64,000 nucleotides of DNA, taken from NCBI RefSeq assembly GCF_001267925.1, contig NZ_CP011409.1:2976001-3040000 (forward strand). The letters are read 5' to 3'. The notes under the pieces were generated by a model. The model saw only the letters and a program-made list of their open reading frames with translations, had not been told where the DNA came from and did not search any database. A program made the translations under genes and the position numbers. Positions 54,089 to 62,100 of this stretch are shown piece after piece. Positions within the stretch are counted from its first letter, which is position 1; every line of letters begins with the position of its first letter. Origin of the DNA: Herbaspirillum hiltneri N3. GTDB lineage: Bacteria > Pseudomonadota > Gammaproteobacteria > Burkholderiales > Burkholderiaceae_D.

Positions 54089-54472
54089 TTATTCGTCGGC
54101 CGGCTTCACCGACCACACCAGCAGCAGGCCGCCGATGATGGACACGTTCTTCAGGAAATGCGTCAGCTGGCCTTGCATGGCGGCGGCATCGACGGCCCAG
54201 AAGCGGTGTGCAGCCAACGTCGCGCCGACGGTGAAAATGGCGATCAGCAATGCGGCGGGACGGGCAAAACGGCTGCCTGTCAGCAACAGCAGGCCGGCGC
54301 CGACTTCAACCAGAATGGTGACGATGACGGCCACGGTCGGGACCGGGATGCCGAGGCTGCCCATGTAACCGATCGTGCCGGAAAAGCCGATGATCTTGAA
54401 GATGCCGGAAATGACGAACAACGATGCCAGCAGGACGCGGCCGACGGTGAAAGCGGATTTGGAAATGATCAT
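54089..54472 (-). CDS. DoxX-family membrane protein
   Basis: The 127-residue protein has four hydrophobic segments and the DoxX motifs RVLLASLFVISGIFKIIGF and EVGAGLLLLTGSRFARPAA. DoxX proteins are linked to redox and thiol stress. First gene of the DoxX-pirin-pirin unit, divergent from a LysR gene; GAGGGAG precedes the ATG. Confidence 0.92.
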   Translation of the reverse strand: MIISKSAFTVGRVLLASLFVISGIFKIIGFSGTIGYMGSLGIPVPTVAVIVTILVEVGAGLLLLTGSRFARPAALLIAIFTVGATLAAHRFWAVDAAAMQGQLTHFLKNVSIIGGLLLVWSVKPADE

Positions 54473-54578
54473 GATGAAACTCCCTCGAATGAATAAATGA
54501 ATTGTGTGGATATTGGATTTGTGAATCTGATCTGGTGCTGAGTACTGATGTTTCAGAAAGCAGAGTCAGAATAATGCG

Positions 54579-54605
54579 AATAATCGCAACAAGAAATTGA
54601 TTATT
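54579..54605. promoter_or_regulatory. Inverted repeat AATAATC-N13-GATTATT
   Basis: Seven-base arms at 54579 and 54599 lie between doxX and the LysR gene, 12 bp before the 21-bp palindrome. Together they could form the regulatory and activation sites of a LysR regulator. Confidence 0.4.
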
Positions 54606-54616
54606 TTTCTATAATC

Positions 54617-54637
54617 ATTATCTAATTATTAGATAAT
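54617..54637. promoter_or_regulatory. 21-bp palindromic LysR operator candidate
   Basis: Two 10-base arms, ATTATCTAAT and ATTAGATAAT, flank one central T; the inner part fits T-N11-A. It ends 9 bases before the LysR ATG, replacing any clear ribosome binding site, so binding should repress the gene directly. Confidence 0.6.
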
Positions 54638-54646
54638 GTTGCCAAT

Positions 54647-55570
54647 ATGAACATAGAACGCTTTTCTCTCGACCAGCTGCGCGTGTTCGTCCAGGTGGCC
54701 GACAGCGGCAGCTTCCTTGGTGCCGCACGCACCCTCGCCCGGGCCCAGTCCGCGGTCAGCTACGCCATCGGCACGCTGGAAAGCCAGCTCAACGTCGCCC
54801 TGTTCGACCGCAGCGGCTATCGCCCGCAACTGACCGACGCCGGTGAGGCCTTGCTGCGCGATGCGCGCCAGGTGCTGGACCAGGTCGATTCGCTGCAGGT
54901 GCGCGCCAGCGCGTTTTCGCAGGGACAGGAACTGGAAGTGGCGCTGGCGGTGGATGTGTTCTTTCCCACCGATTGCCTGGTCGACCTGCTGCGGCGCTTT
55001 CGGGATGCCTTCCCGGCGGTGACGGTGCGGCTGGAGGTGGAAGCGCTGGGCGCGGTGGCCGAACGCGTGATCGACGGCCGCGCCATGCTGGGCATCCTCG
55101 GCACGCTGCCGACCACGCCGCCCAATCTGCTGCGCGTGACGCTGCCCAGCGTGATGGTGGTCGGGGTGGTGTCGCCGCAGCATCCGCTGGCAGCCGTGAA
55201 GGGAAGAATTCCGGACAAGCTGCTGGCGCAGCAGACGCAGCTGGTGCTGAGCGACCGCAGTGAGCTGACCGCGCGCCAGGACTTCTCGGTGCATTCGCGG
55301 CTGTCGTGGCGCATGAGCGACCTCGGCACCAAGCACGCACTGCTGCGCGCAGCCATGGGCTGGGGTTACATGCCGGAACACGTGGTCAAGGATGACCTGA
55401 AGTCAGGCAAGCTGGTGCGCATCCTGACGTCGCAACACTCTCCCGAAGGCATGGCCTTGCCGATCCAGTGCGTGTACCGGCCCGACTACCGCGCCGGTCC
55501 GGCCCTGTCATGGTGGCTGGATTCGCTGGCGGGGTTGAAGACGCTGGATGGGATCAGCGTCACGTCCTGA
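54647..55570 (+). CDS. LysR-family regulator of the DoxX-pirin unit
   Basis: The 307-residue protein has the helix-turn-helix LDQLRVFVQVADSGSFLGAARTLARAQSAVSYAIGTLESQL and a substrate-binding-protein-like effector domain. It is divergent from doxX with AT-rich DNA and two dyads between. No Shine-Dalgarno sequence is visible before the ATG. Confidence 0.93.
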   Translation: MNIERFSLDQLRVFVQVADSGSFLGAARTLARAQSAVSYAIGTLESQLNVALFDRSGYRPQLTDAGEALLRDARQVLDQVDSLQVRASAFSQGQELEVALAVDVFFPTDCLVDLLRRFRDAFPAVTVRLEVEALGAVAERVIDGRAMLGILGTLPTTPPNLLRVTLPSVMVVGVVSPQHPLAAVKGRIPDKLLAQQTQLVLSDRSELTARQDFSVHSRLSWRMSDLGTKHALLRAAMGWGYMPEHVVKDDLKSGKLVRILTSQHSPEGMALPIQCVYRPDYRAGPALSWWLDSLAGLKTLDGISVTS

Positions 55571-55588
55571 TTTTCAGATCCTGATTTT

Positions 55589-56587
55589 CTATTCCTGATG
55601 CGCCGAGAAGCGGCTGCGGTATTGCGCCGGACTCACGCCGAGCTGGCGCTGGAACACGCGCCGCAGGTTCTGCTCTTCGCCGTGGCCGGTTTCGGTGGCG
55701 ATGCTCTTGAGCGGCAAGTCGGTTTCTTCCAGCGCGCGACAGGCGGCCTCCAGGCGCATGGCTTCGACCGTCTTGGCCGGCGTGCGGCCCTGCTCGGCGA
55801 CATAGGTGCGGGCGAAGGTGCGCGGGCTCATGTTGACGCGATTGGCCAGGTTTTCCACGCGCAGATCATTCTTGAGGTTGGAGGCAATCCAGGCATGCAG
55901 TTCCGCGAAACGGGCATTTTCCGAGGACTGCGACACCAGCGGCACACTGAATTGCGACTGGCCGCCCGGCCGCTTGATGAACATCACCAGTTGCCGCGCC
56001 GTCGCGATCGCCACCTTGTGGCCGTAGTCCTGCTCCACCAGCGCCAGGGCCAGATCGATCCCCGCCGTTACCCCGGCCGAAGTCCAGATGTCGCCCTGGC
56101 GGATGAAGATCGGTTCAGGATCGACTTCAATCGCCGGAAACTGCTGCTGCAAGCGCAGCGCCCAGTCCCAATGCGTGGTCACGCGCTTGCCGTCCAGCAG
56201 CCCGGCCGCCGCCAGCAGGAAAGCGCCGGTGCAGACCGAACACACCCGTCGCGCCCTCCCGGCATGCTGTCTGATCCACGCCACCAAGGCAGGATCAGTC
56301 TCGAAGCGTTCGCCGACGCTGCCGCCCGGTGCGATGATGGTGTCGATGTCCAGATTGTCGAGCGCCTCCAGCGCCTCGGTCTCCACGCTCAGACCCGCGC
56401 CGGTCATCAGGGCGCCGCCGCGCGACGACAGCACGCGCACTTCATACAGGGGACGCGGATCGCTCACGCCCGCCGACGCCGCAACGCGGCCCGCGCTCAC
56501 GAAGGTTTGCAAAGGGCCGCTGAGATCGATCAGGTTCATGCCCGGATAGGCCAGCAAGGCGATGCGCAAGGGATTGCGGGGCTTCAT
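55589..56587 (-). CDS. GlxA-type AraC-family regulator with DJ-1/PfpI domain
   Basis: The 332-residue protein has an N-terminal DJ-1/PfpI domain (IALLAYPGMNLIDLSGPLQTF; VCSVCTGAFLLAAAGLLDGKRVTTHW) and a C-terminal AraC double helix-turn-helix (VNMSPRTFARTYVAEQGRTPAKTVEAMRLEAA ... VFQRQLGVSPAQYRSRF). The ATG at 56587 gives the usual short N-terminus; the frame is open 32 codons upstream. It follows the MFS gene by 25 bp in the same direction. Confidence 0.92.
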   Translation of the reverse strand: MKPRNPLRIALLAYPGMNLIDLSGPLQTFVSAGRVAASAGVSDPRPLYEVRVLSSRGGALMTGAGLSVETEALEALDNLDIDTIIAPGGSVGERFETDPALVAWIRQHAGRARRVCSVCTGAFLLAAAGLLDGKRVTTHWDWALRLQQQFPAIEVDPEPIFIRQGDIWTSAGVTAGIDLALALVEQDYGHKVAIATARQLVMFIKRPGGQSQFSVPLVSQSSENARFAELHAWIASNLKNDLRVENLANRVNMSPRTFARTYVAEQGRTPAKTVEAMRLEAACRALEETDLPLKSIATETGHGEEQNLRRVFQRQLGVSPAQYRSRFSAHQE

Positions 56588-56612
56588 GGATGGTCTTGTC
56601 CTCTTTTCCGGT

Positions 56613-57890
56613 TCAGCTTGCCGTCGCGACATTCCTGGCCGCGGCGGCATTCGCCAGCATCCACCACACGCTGACGACCGCACAGATCAACAGCAAGGGC
56701 AGGATCGCCAGGTTGAGCGCGGACCAGCCGTAGTGCTCCAGCAAGGGGCCGGCAGCCAGCGTCGCCAGCGCGGTAGCAGCATAGCGCAAAAACTCCGACA
56801 ATCCCTGCGTCCGCGCCCGTTCGCTGGGCCGGTACGATTGCGCCAGCAAGGTAGTGCCGCCGACGAACATGAAATTCCAGCCCACGCCCAGACACAGCAA
56901 GGCAACATAGAACGCCGGCAAGCTGGTCGACGCCATCGCGATCAGTGCGCATGCCAGGTTGAGAGCCACGCCGGCCAGCACGATCGGGCCGAGCCCGAAG
57001 CGCCTGATCAGCGCGCCGGCGAAGAAAGAAGGCGCGTACATGCCGACCAGGTGCCACTGGATGATGTTGGCGCCGTCGTCGATGCCGTGATGGCAGGCCA
57101 CCGCCGCCAGCGGCGCCGCTGTCATGATGAACATCATTACCATCGAGCCGACCACATTGTTGGCCAGCGCGGCGGCGAACACCGGCTGGCGCGCGATCTC
57201 GGCGGTGGAGCGCGGCGGCGCATCGGTTTCCGCCACGGCCTGCGCCGCGCCGCCGGCCGCTTCGGTATCGCGGTAGAACGCCAGCAAGACCACCATCGAC
57301 AGCAGGCTCAGCAATGCCACCATCAAGTAAGCGCCGGAAAACAAGGCGGTCGGAAACAGGTCCTTGCTCCAGGACGCCAGCGCCGGCCCCAGCACTGCAG
57401 CGATCACACCGCCCGTCAGTACGGTCGAAATGGCGCGGCTCTTGAATTCGGCACTCACCGCGTCGGCCGCCGCCAGCCGGTAATATTGGGCGAAGGCCTG
57501 GAACACGCCGACGCCGGCGGTGCCGATGCAGAAGCTCCAGAAATGCCCGTGAAACACCGACCATACCGAAATCGCGCCGCCGATCGCACCGGCCAGCGCA
57601 CCCAGCGCAAAGCTCAGGCGCCGCCCCAGCCGCTGGATCAGGAAAGCCGCAAACCAGGTCACCACCGCCCCGGCCACGGTGATCAGCGCAAACGGCAGCG
57701 TCGCCAGCGACTTGTCCGGCGCCAACTGGTAGCCGGTCAGCGCAGTCAGCGTCAGGTCGATCGAAATGGCGCAGGTGAACAGCCCCTGGCATATAGCCAG
57801 GATGCGGGCGTTGCGATACCCTGAACCATGAGAATCCGGCAAGGAAGTCCGGTCAACATCCTCTTGTCGATGCAATTTTGGCAAGCTCAC
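56613..57890 (-). CDS. MFS transporter
   Basis: The 425-residue protein has twelve hydrophobic segments with loop signature AAFLIQRLGRRLSFALGALAGAIGG and the second half LGVGWNFMFVGGTTLLAQSYRPSERARTQG. Starts at a GTG preceded by GGAA. It forms an operon with the GlxA-type regulator. Substrate not identifiable. Confidence 0.9.
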   Translation of the reverse strand: MSLPKLHRQEDVDRTSLPDSHGSGYRNARILAICQGLFTCAISIDLTLTALTGYQLAPDKSLATLPFALITVAGAVVTWFAAFLIQRLGRRLSFALGALAGAIGGAISVWSVFHGHFWSFCIGTAGVGVFQAFAQYYRLAAADAVSAEFKSRAISTVLTGGVIAAVLGPALASWSKDLFPTALFSGAYLMVALLSLLSMVVLLAFYRDTEAAGGAAQAVAETDAPPRSTAEIARQPVFAAALANNVVGSMVMMFIMTAAPLAAVACHHGIDDGANIIQWHLVGMYAPSFFAGALIRRFGLGPIVLAGVALNLACALIAMASTSLPAFYVALLCLGVGWNFMFVGGTTLLAQSYRPSERARTQGLSEFLRYAATALATLAAGPLLEHYGWSALNLAILPLLLICAVVSVWWMLANAAAARNVATAS

Positions 57891-58013
57891 GAACTTCCTT
57901 CAGAACAATGGCGATGATCAAATTGTCGAATCCGTGCGGGAAGCGGTCAATGACACAAAACGTTCAATTCCTGCCATCGTCAGCCATTGTCGCGATCCAT
58001 TGAGGAGATGCCC

Positions 58014-58544
58014 ATGCTGATCAACGCCAACGAGTCCGCCCTGCTGATCATCGACGTGCAGGAAAAGCTGATGCCGGCGATCCACGACGACGCCAACGTG
58101 CTGGCTCAGAACATCCGCCTGGCGACCATCGCCAGCCTGCTCGGGCTGCCGGTTATCGCCACCGAACAGACGCCGGAGAAGCTCGGTCCCAACCATCCCG
58201 ACATCAAGCGCCTGTGCGATCGCACGCTGTCCAAAACGCGTTTCGACGCCTGCGTCGACGGTCTGCCCGCGACCTTCCTGCCGGCTTGCAAGGAAGTCGT
58301 CATCAGCGGTTGCGAAACCCACGTCTGCCTGCTGCAGACCGCCATGACGCTGCTGCAAAACGGCTATCGCGTATGGGTCGTGACCGACGCCACCGGTTCG
58401 CGCAAGACCGCCGACCGCGACGCCGCCTTTGCGCGACTGGCGCAGGCCGGCGCCGATCTGGTGACGCTGGAAATGGTGGCCTTCGAATGGATGCGCGACA
58501 GCCGTCATCCGCTGTTTCGGGAAGTGTTGAAGCTAATCAAGTAA
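58014..58544 (+). CDS. Isochorismatase-family hydrolase
   Basis: The 176-residue protein starts at the ATG at 58014, six bases after GAGGAG. The catalytic Asp is in LLIIDVQEKL and the Cys in VISGCETHVCLLQTAM, matching the Asp-Lys-Cys site of YcaC/isochorismatase-like enzymes; the Lys would be the one in the EKLGPN region. Substrate unknown. The last ten codons are inside the first unit of a 98-bp tandem repeat. Confidence 0.9.
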   Translation: MLINANESALLIIDVQEKLMPAIHDDANVLAQNIRLATIASLLGLPVIATEQTPEKLGPNHPDIKRLCDRTLSKTRFDACVDGLPATFLPACKEVVISGCETHVCLLQTAMTLLQNGYRVWVVTDATGSRKTADRDAAFARLAQAGADLVTLEMVAFEWMRDSRHPLFREVLKLIK

Positions 58545-58608
58545 ACTCCGTGCATTACACTTACATCGGAGACGACCCGCACCGTCCCCGCCGCACAAAA
58601 AAGGAACC
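58511..58608 (+). repeat. 98-bp tandem duplication, copy 1
   Basis: This unit starts in codons near the end of the isochorismatase gene (GCTGTTTCGG) and ends in AAGGAACC. It is followed directly by a second copy with one mismatch (58564 C versus 58662 G). Confidence 0.95.
58527..58540. promoter_or_regulatory. FNR-box-like sequence, copy 1
   Basis: TTGAAGCTAATCAA differs from the FNR consensus TTGAT-N4-ATCAA at one position. It overlaps the last codons of the isochorismatase gene. Confidence 0.4.
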
Positions 58609-58706
58609 GCTGTTTCGGGAAGTGTTGAAGCTAATCAAGTAAACTCCGTGCATTACACTTAGATCGGAGACGACCCGCACCGTCCCCGCCGCACAAAAAA
58701 GGAACC
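58609..58706 (+). repeat. 98-bp tandem duplication, copy 2
   Basis: This copy carries the same sequence as 58511-58608 except for C to G at 58662. It repeats the last codons and stop of the isochorismatase gene, the FNR-box-like site and the leader of the FNR-like gene. Confidence 0.95.
58625..58638. promoter_or_regulatory. FNR-box-like sequence, copy 2
   Basis: The duplicated TTGAAGCTAATCAA lies 88-101 bp before the FNR-like ATG and could allow autoregulation. This rests on sequence match to the known FNR consensus only. Confidence 0.4.
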
Positions 58707-58725
58707 AGTTTCCCTATGCCTGCCC

Positions 58726-59385
58726 ATGGGACTGGACGAAGCCGACATGCAGCGCCTGGACCAGATCATCGGCCGCCGCCGCCGCATCAAACGCGACCAG
58801 AGCCTGTACCGCATGGGCGACAGGTTCGACATGCTGTACGCAATCCGGCTCGGCCATTTCAAGACCTATCAGGTCAACAGCAACGGCTCGCAGCAGATCA
58901 CCGGTTTCCAGATGGCCGGCGAGCTGCTCGGCATGGATGCCATCGGCACCAGCCGCCACCAGTGCGAAGCAGTCGCGCTGGAAGACAGCGAGGTCTGCGA
59001 AATCCCGTTCAGCCAGCTGGAAGAATTGTTCCAGGACATGCCGGTGCTGCTGCGCCAGTTCCATCGCATCATGAGCAAGGAAATCTCGCGCGAGCAAGGC
59101 GTCATGCTCACGCTCAACAGCATGAGCGCACAGCAAAAGCTGGCAGCCTTCCTCGTCAATCTGTCTTCGCGCTACGCCACGCGCGGCTACTCGGCAAGCC
59201 GGTTCCAGCTACGCATGACGCGCGAGGAAATCGGCAACTACCTCGGCCTGGCGGTCGAGAGCGTCAGCCGCCTGCTGTCCAATCTGAAGAAGAACGGCGT
59301 CATCGATGTCAGCCATCGCGACCTCGAACTGCTCGATTTGCCGACGCTGCGTTCGATCGCGCTGGGTGCGGATCCCTGCTCCTGA
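58726..59385 (+). CDS. Crp/FNR-family regulator, FNR-like, shortened N-terminus
   Basis: The 219-residue protein has the cyclic-nucleotide-binding-like beta-roll, a dimerisation helix with VCEIPFSQLEELF (Cys matching E. coli FNR Cys122) and a helix-turn-helix MTREEIGNYLGLAVESVSRLLSNLKK with the FNR-type E-x-x-S-R. Upstream of the ATG, codons read SLCLPMGL, matching FNR around Cys29, but a TAG at 58660 closes the frame and no Cys equivalent to Cys20/Cys23 is present. No ribosome binding site suits 58726; AAGGAA instead suits an ATG at 58716 in another frame, so a one-base shift near the start is possible. Confidence 0.82.
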   Translation: MGLDEADMQRLDQIIGRRRRIKRDQSLYRMGDRFDMLYAIRLGHFKTYQVNSNGSQQITGFQMAGELLGMDAIGTSRHQCEAVALEDSEVCEIPFSQLEELFQDMPVLLRQFHRIMSKEISREQGVMLTLNSMSAQQKLAAFLVNLSSRYATRGYSASRFQLRMTREEIGNYLGLAVESVSRLLSNLKKNGVIDVSHRDLELLDLPTLRSIALGADPCS

Positions 59386-59424
59386 TGTCCTGATGCGCCG
59401 AGAGAATCCGCTCGTGTAAGCCAT

Positions 59425-60144
59425 ATGACGCAACAAACTTCACCCGATTCCTTCCTGCGCGCGCGACTGGCGCGCGATCATCATCTCGGCCTGCCGCTGA
59501 CCGCCGGCATCCTCGCCGTACTGAGCGCCTGCGCCCTGTTCGCGCTGGTTGCCGCGCATGCGCTATCGCCCGGCACGCTGGTGGATCTCGACCAGCACAT
59601 CGCCGACCGGCTGCATGCGCACGCCACCGCCGGACTCACGCAAGCAATGCTGGCGTACACCCATTTGCACGGCACCATCGGCGTGCTGGCGATGAGCGCG
59701 GTGCTGGCTTTCTTCCTCATGCGCCGGCGTGCGAACGCCTGGCTGCTGACGCTGGTGGTCACGGTGCCGGGCGGAATGCTGTTCAACTACTGGCTGAAAT
59801 TCCAGTTCCAGCGCGTACGCCCACGTTTCGACCACCCCATCCTGGTACTCGACAGCTACAGCTTCCCGAGCGGCCATACCGTCGGCGCCACCTTGTTCTA
59901 CTGCGTCCTGGCGGCATGGCTGGCGAGCCTGCCGGGCAACCACGCACGGCGACCGGCGATTATTGCCATCGCGACAATACTGACGCTGCTGACTGCCCTG
60001 ACCCGGCTCTACCTCGGCGCGCATTTCTTCAGCGACGTGCTGGCGGCGATGCTGGAAGGACTGGCCTGGTTCGCCTTGTGGACGACGATTATTTTTACGG
60101 TGCAGCGGCACCAATTGGCGAGAAAGTCTTCAAACCGATTTTGA
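59425..60144 (+). CDS. PAP2-family phosphatase (membrane)
   Basis: The 239-residue protein has six hydrophobic segments and the three PAP2 motifs: KFQFQRVRPRF (motif 1), PSGH (motif 2), and TRLYLGAHFFSDV (motif 3) with catalytic His and Asp. It dephosphorylates lipid phosphates such as phosphatidic acid, or undecaprenyl pyrophosphate. It precedes a lipid kinase gene by 16 bp. Confidence 0.93.
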   Translation: MTQQTSPDSFLRARLARDHHLGLPLTAGILAVLSACALFALVAAHALSPGTLVDLDQHIADRLHAHATAGLTQAMLAYTHLHGTIGVLAMSAVLAFFLMRRRANAWLLTLVVTVPGGMLFNYWLKFQFQRVRPRFDHPILVLDSYSFPSGHTVGATLFYCVLAAWLASLPGNHARRPAIIAIATILTLLTALTRLYLGAHFFSDVLAAMLEGLAWFALWTTIIFTVQRHQLARKSSNRF

Positions 60145-60160
60145 CGACCACTTTCTGCCA

Positions 60161-61225
60161 ATGACAATAAGACCAGCAACAGCAACAGAATCCGCATCGC
60201 CCCATCATTCCACTTCCCCGGTTCTCCAGGTCGCCGTCATCATCAACGCCCACGCAGGCGGCGGCCATGCCGACGAACTGGCGCAACGCGTCGCCGACGG
60301 CTTCCGGCGACATCAGGTCGATGCGCACGTCACGTTGGCAGCGGACGGAACCGCACTCATCGACGCCGCGCGCGCCGCCCTTGAAGACGGCGCCGGCATC
60401 ATCGTGGCCGGCGGCGGCGACGGCAGCGTCAATGCCGTCGCCTCGGTGGTCAGCGGCAGCCAGGCCGCGTTCGGCGTGCTGCCGCTGGGTACGCTCAATC
60501 ATTTCGTCAAGGACCTCAATATCCCGCTCGCGCTCGACGACGCCATCCGCAACATCGTCGAAGGACGCCGGCTCGCCATCGACACCGGTGAAGTCAACGG
60601 CGTGCTCTTCATCAACAACTCCAGCCTGGGTTTGTATCCCGACATCGTGCGCGACCGCGAGAAACAGCAGAGCCGCCTCGGCCGCGGCAAATGGCTGGCA
60701 TTCTGCTGGGCGGCGATGGGCGCGTTGCGGCGCTATCCTTTCCTCGATGTGCGCATGGACATCAGGGACGATGGCGACAACGCGGAAAGCCACCGCCGCC
60801 GCACGCCCTTCGTCTTCATCGGCAACAACGAATACCTGATGGACGGCTTCAACATCGGCAAGCGCAACAGCCTGTCCGAGGGCAAGCTGAGCCTCTACGT
60901 CTGTCACCGCACCGGCCGCCTCGGCCTGGTACGGCTGGCGCTGCACGCGCTGTTCGGCCGCCTTGAGCAAGCACGCGACTTCGACATCCTGAGCGCGGCG
61001 GAAATCGAAATCGACACCCGCCACGGTCACGGCCGGCATCGCGTCAAGCGAGTACGCGTCGCCACCGACGGCGAAGTCACCATCATGCAGACGCCACTGG
61101 TCTATCGCATACGTCCGGCGTCGCTCACGGTGATCGTGCCGGCGATCGAAGATGCCGACAGCGGAGCAGCCCGCGCATCCAGCACGTCCAGCATACCCCG
61201 CACACCAACAGAACAGGAGGCATGA
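60161..61225 (+). CDS. Diacylglycerol/lipid kinase family protein
   Basis: The 354-residue protein has the DAGK catalytic domain with VIINAHAGGGHADELA, the nucleotide loop VAGGGDGSVNAVA, and LPLGTLNHFVKDLNIP, as in DgkB/YegS-type soluble kinases. It would phosphorylate diacylglycerol or another lipid alcohol using ATP. The pairing with a PAP2 phosphatase upstream and a metallophosphoesterase 1 bp downstream suggests a lipid phosphate cycling operon. Confidence 0.93.
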   Translation: MTIRPATATESASPHHSTSPVLQVAVIINAHAGGGHADELAQRVADGFRRHQVDAHVTLAADGTALIDAARAALEDGAGIIVAGGGDGSVNAVASVVSGSQAAFGVLPLGTLNHFVKDLNIPLALDDAIRNIVEGRRLAIDTGEVNGVLFINNSSLGLYPDIVRDREKQQSRLGRGKWLAFCWAAMGALRRYPFLDVRMDIRDDGDNAESHRRRTPFVFIGNNEYLMDGFNIGKRNSLSEGKLSLYVCHRTGRLGLVRLALHALFGRLEQARDFDILSAAEIEIDTRHGHGRHRVKRVRVATDGEVTIMQTPLVYRIRPASLTVIVPAIEDADSGAARASSTSSIPRTPTEQEA

Positions 61226-61226
61226 C

Positions 61227-62039
61227 ATGCGCACCATCGTCCATCTCTCCGACCTGCATTTCGGCCGTATCGACGAAGCGCTGATTGCACCGATCATCGC
61301 GCAGATACACGAACTTGCGCCCGACCTGATCGTCGTCTCCGGCGATCTGACCCAACGCGCGCGCTCCGAGCAGTTCCTCGAAGCGCGCCAGTTCCTCGAC
61401 GCCCTGCCACAGCCGCAGATCGTCGTACCGGGCAATCACGACATCCCGCTGTTCAATGTCGCGGCCCGCTTCTTCAGTCCGCTGACCAAGTATCGCCGCC
61501 ACATCACACCGCAGCTGCAGCCGATTTTCATCGATGAAGAAATCGCCGTAGTCGGCATCAATACCGCTCGTTCGCTCACCATCAAGGATGGTCGCGTCAA
61601 CGACCGCCAGATCGAAATCGCCCGGCGCGAACTGGCCGCCGCCGGCGATCACGTGGTCAAGATCATCGTCACCCATCATCCGTTCGACCTGCCTCCCGGG
61701 CCCCAGCATCACGACCTGGTCGGCAAGGCGCTGCCGGCCATGCGCGCCTTCGCGATCTGCGGCGCCGACGTGCTGCTGGCCGGTCACGTGCACACCAGTT
61801 CAGCCGCCAGCAGCGCCGCGCGTTACGACATCCAGGGATATTCGGCGCTGGTGGTGCAGGCCGGAACGGCCACCTCCACACGCAGCCGCGGCGAATCCAA
61901 CTCCTTCAACGTCTTGCGCGTAGAGGCGCATCACATCGTGGTGGAACGGATGCATTGGCACCCCGAACAAGGAAGGTTCCTGCTGGGTGCAACCGACGCC
62001 TTCGAGCAGCGCGGCAATGAGTGGTTTGCCTTGTCGTGA
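61227..62039 (+). CDS. Calcineurin-like metallophosphoesterase
   Basis: The 270-residue protein starts at the ATG at 61227, six bases after a strong AGGAGG. Metal motifs are LSDLHFGR, VSGDLTQRA, GNHDIPLF, THHPFDLPP and AGHVHTS, the complete dinuclear site. Resembles the Icc/CpdA branch. Its place behind the lipid kinase suggests a phosphodiester or nucleotide-lipid substrate, which is inference. Confidence 0.92.
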   Translation: MRTIVHLSDLHFGRIDEALIAPIIAQIHELAPDLIVVSGDLTQRARSEQFLEARQFLDALPQPQIVVPGNHDIPLFNVAARFFSPLTKYRRHITPQLQPIFIDEEIAVVGINTARSLTIKDGRVNDRQIEIARRELAAAGDHVVKIIVTHHPFDLPPGPQHHDLVGKALPAMRAFAICGADVLLAGHVHTSSAASSAARYDIQGYSALVVQAGTATSTRSRGESNSFNVLRVEAHHIVVERMHWHPEQGRFLLGATDAFEQRGNEWFALS

Positions 62040-62047
62040 AAGCAAAA

Positions 62048-62100
62048 AGCCCGTCTCAAATGATCTGTTGACAGACTCCGGCCCCGGTATCATTCGGGCT
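62048..62100. terminator. Weak inverted repeat between converging genes
   Basis: AGCCCG and AATGAT upstream pair with ATCATT and CGGGCT downstream (with a 5-base bulge) around a 24-base loop. It could terminate both the metallophosphoesterase and cobQ transcripts, but no T-run follows. Confidence 0.3.

Noticed and set aside
58716..59393. Open frame overlapping the FNR-like gene, starting behind AAGGAA
   Set aside because: The product is Pro/Arg/His-rich and unlike any family; its start signal is noted only as evidence for a possible frameshift into the FNR frame.
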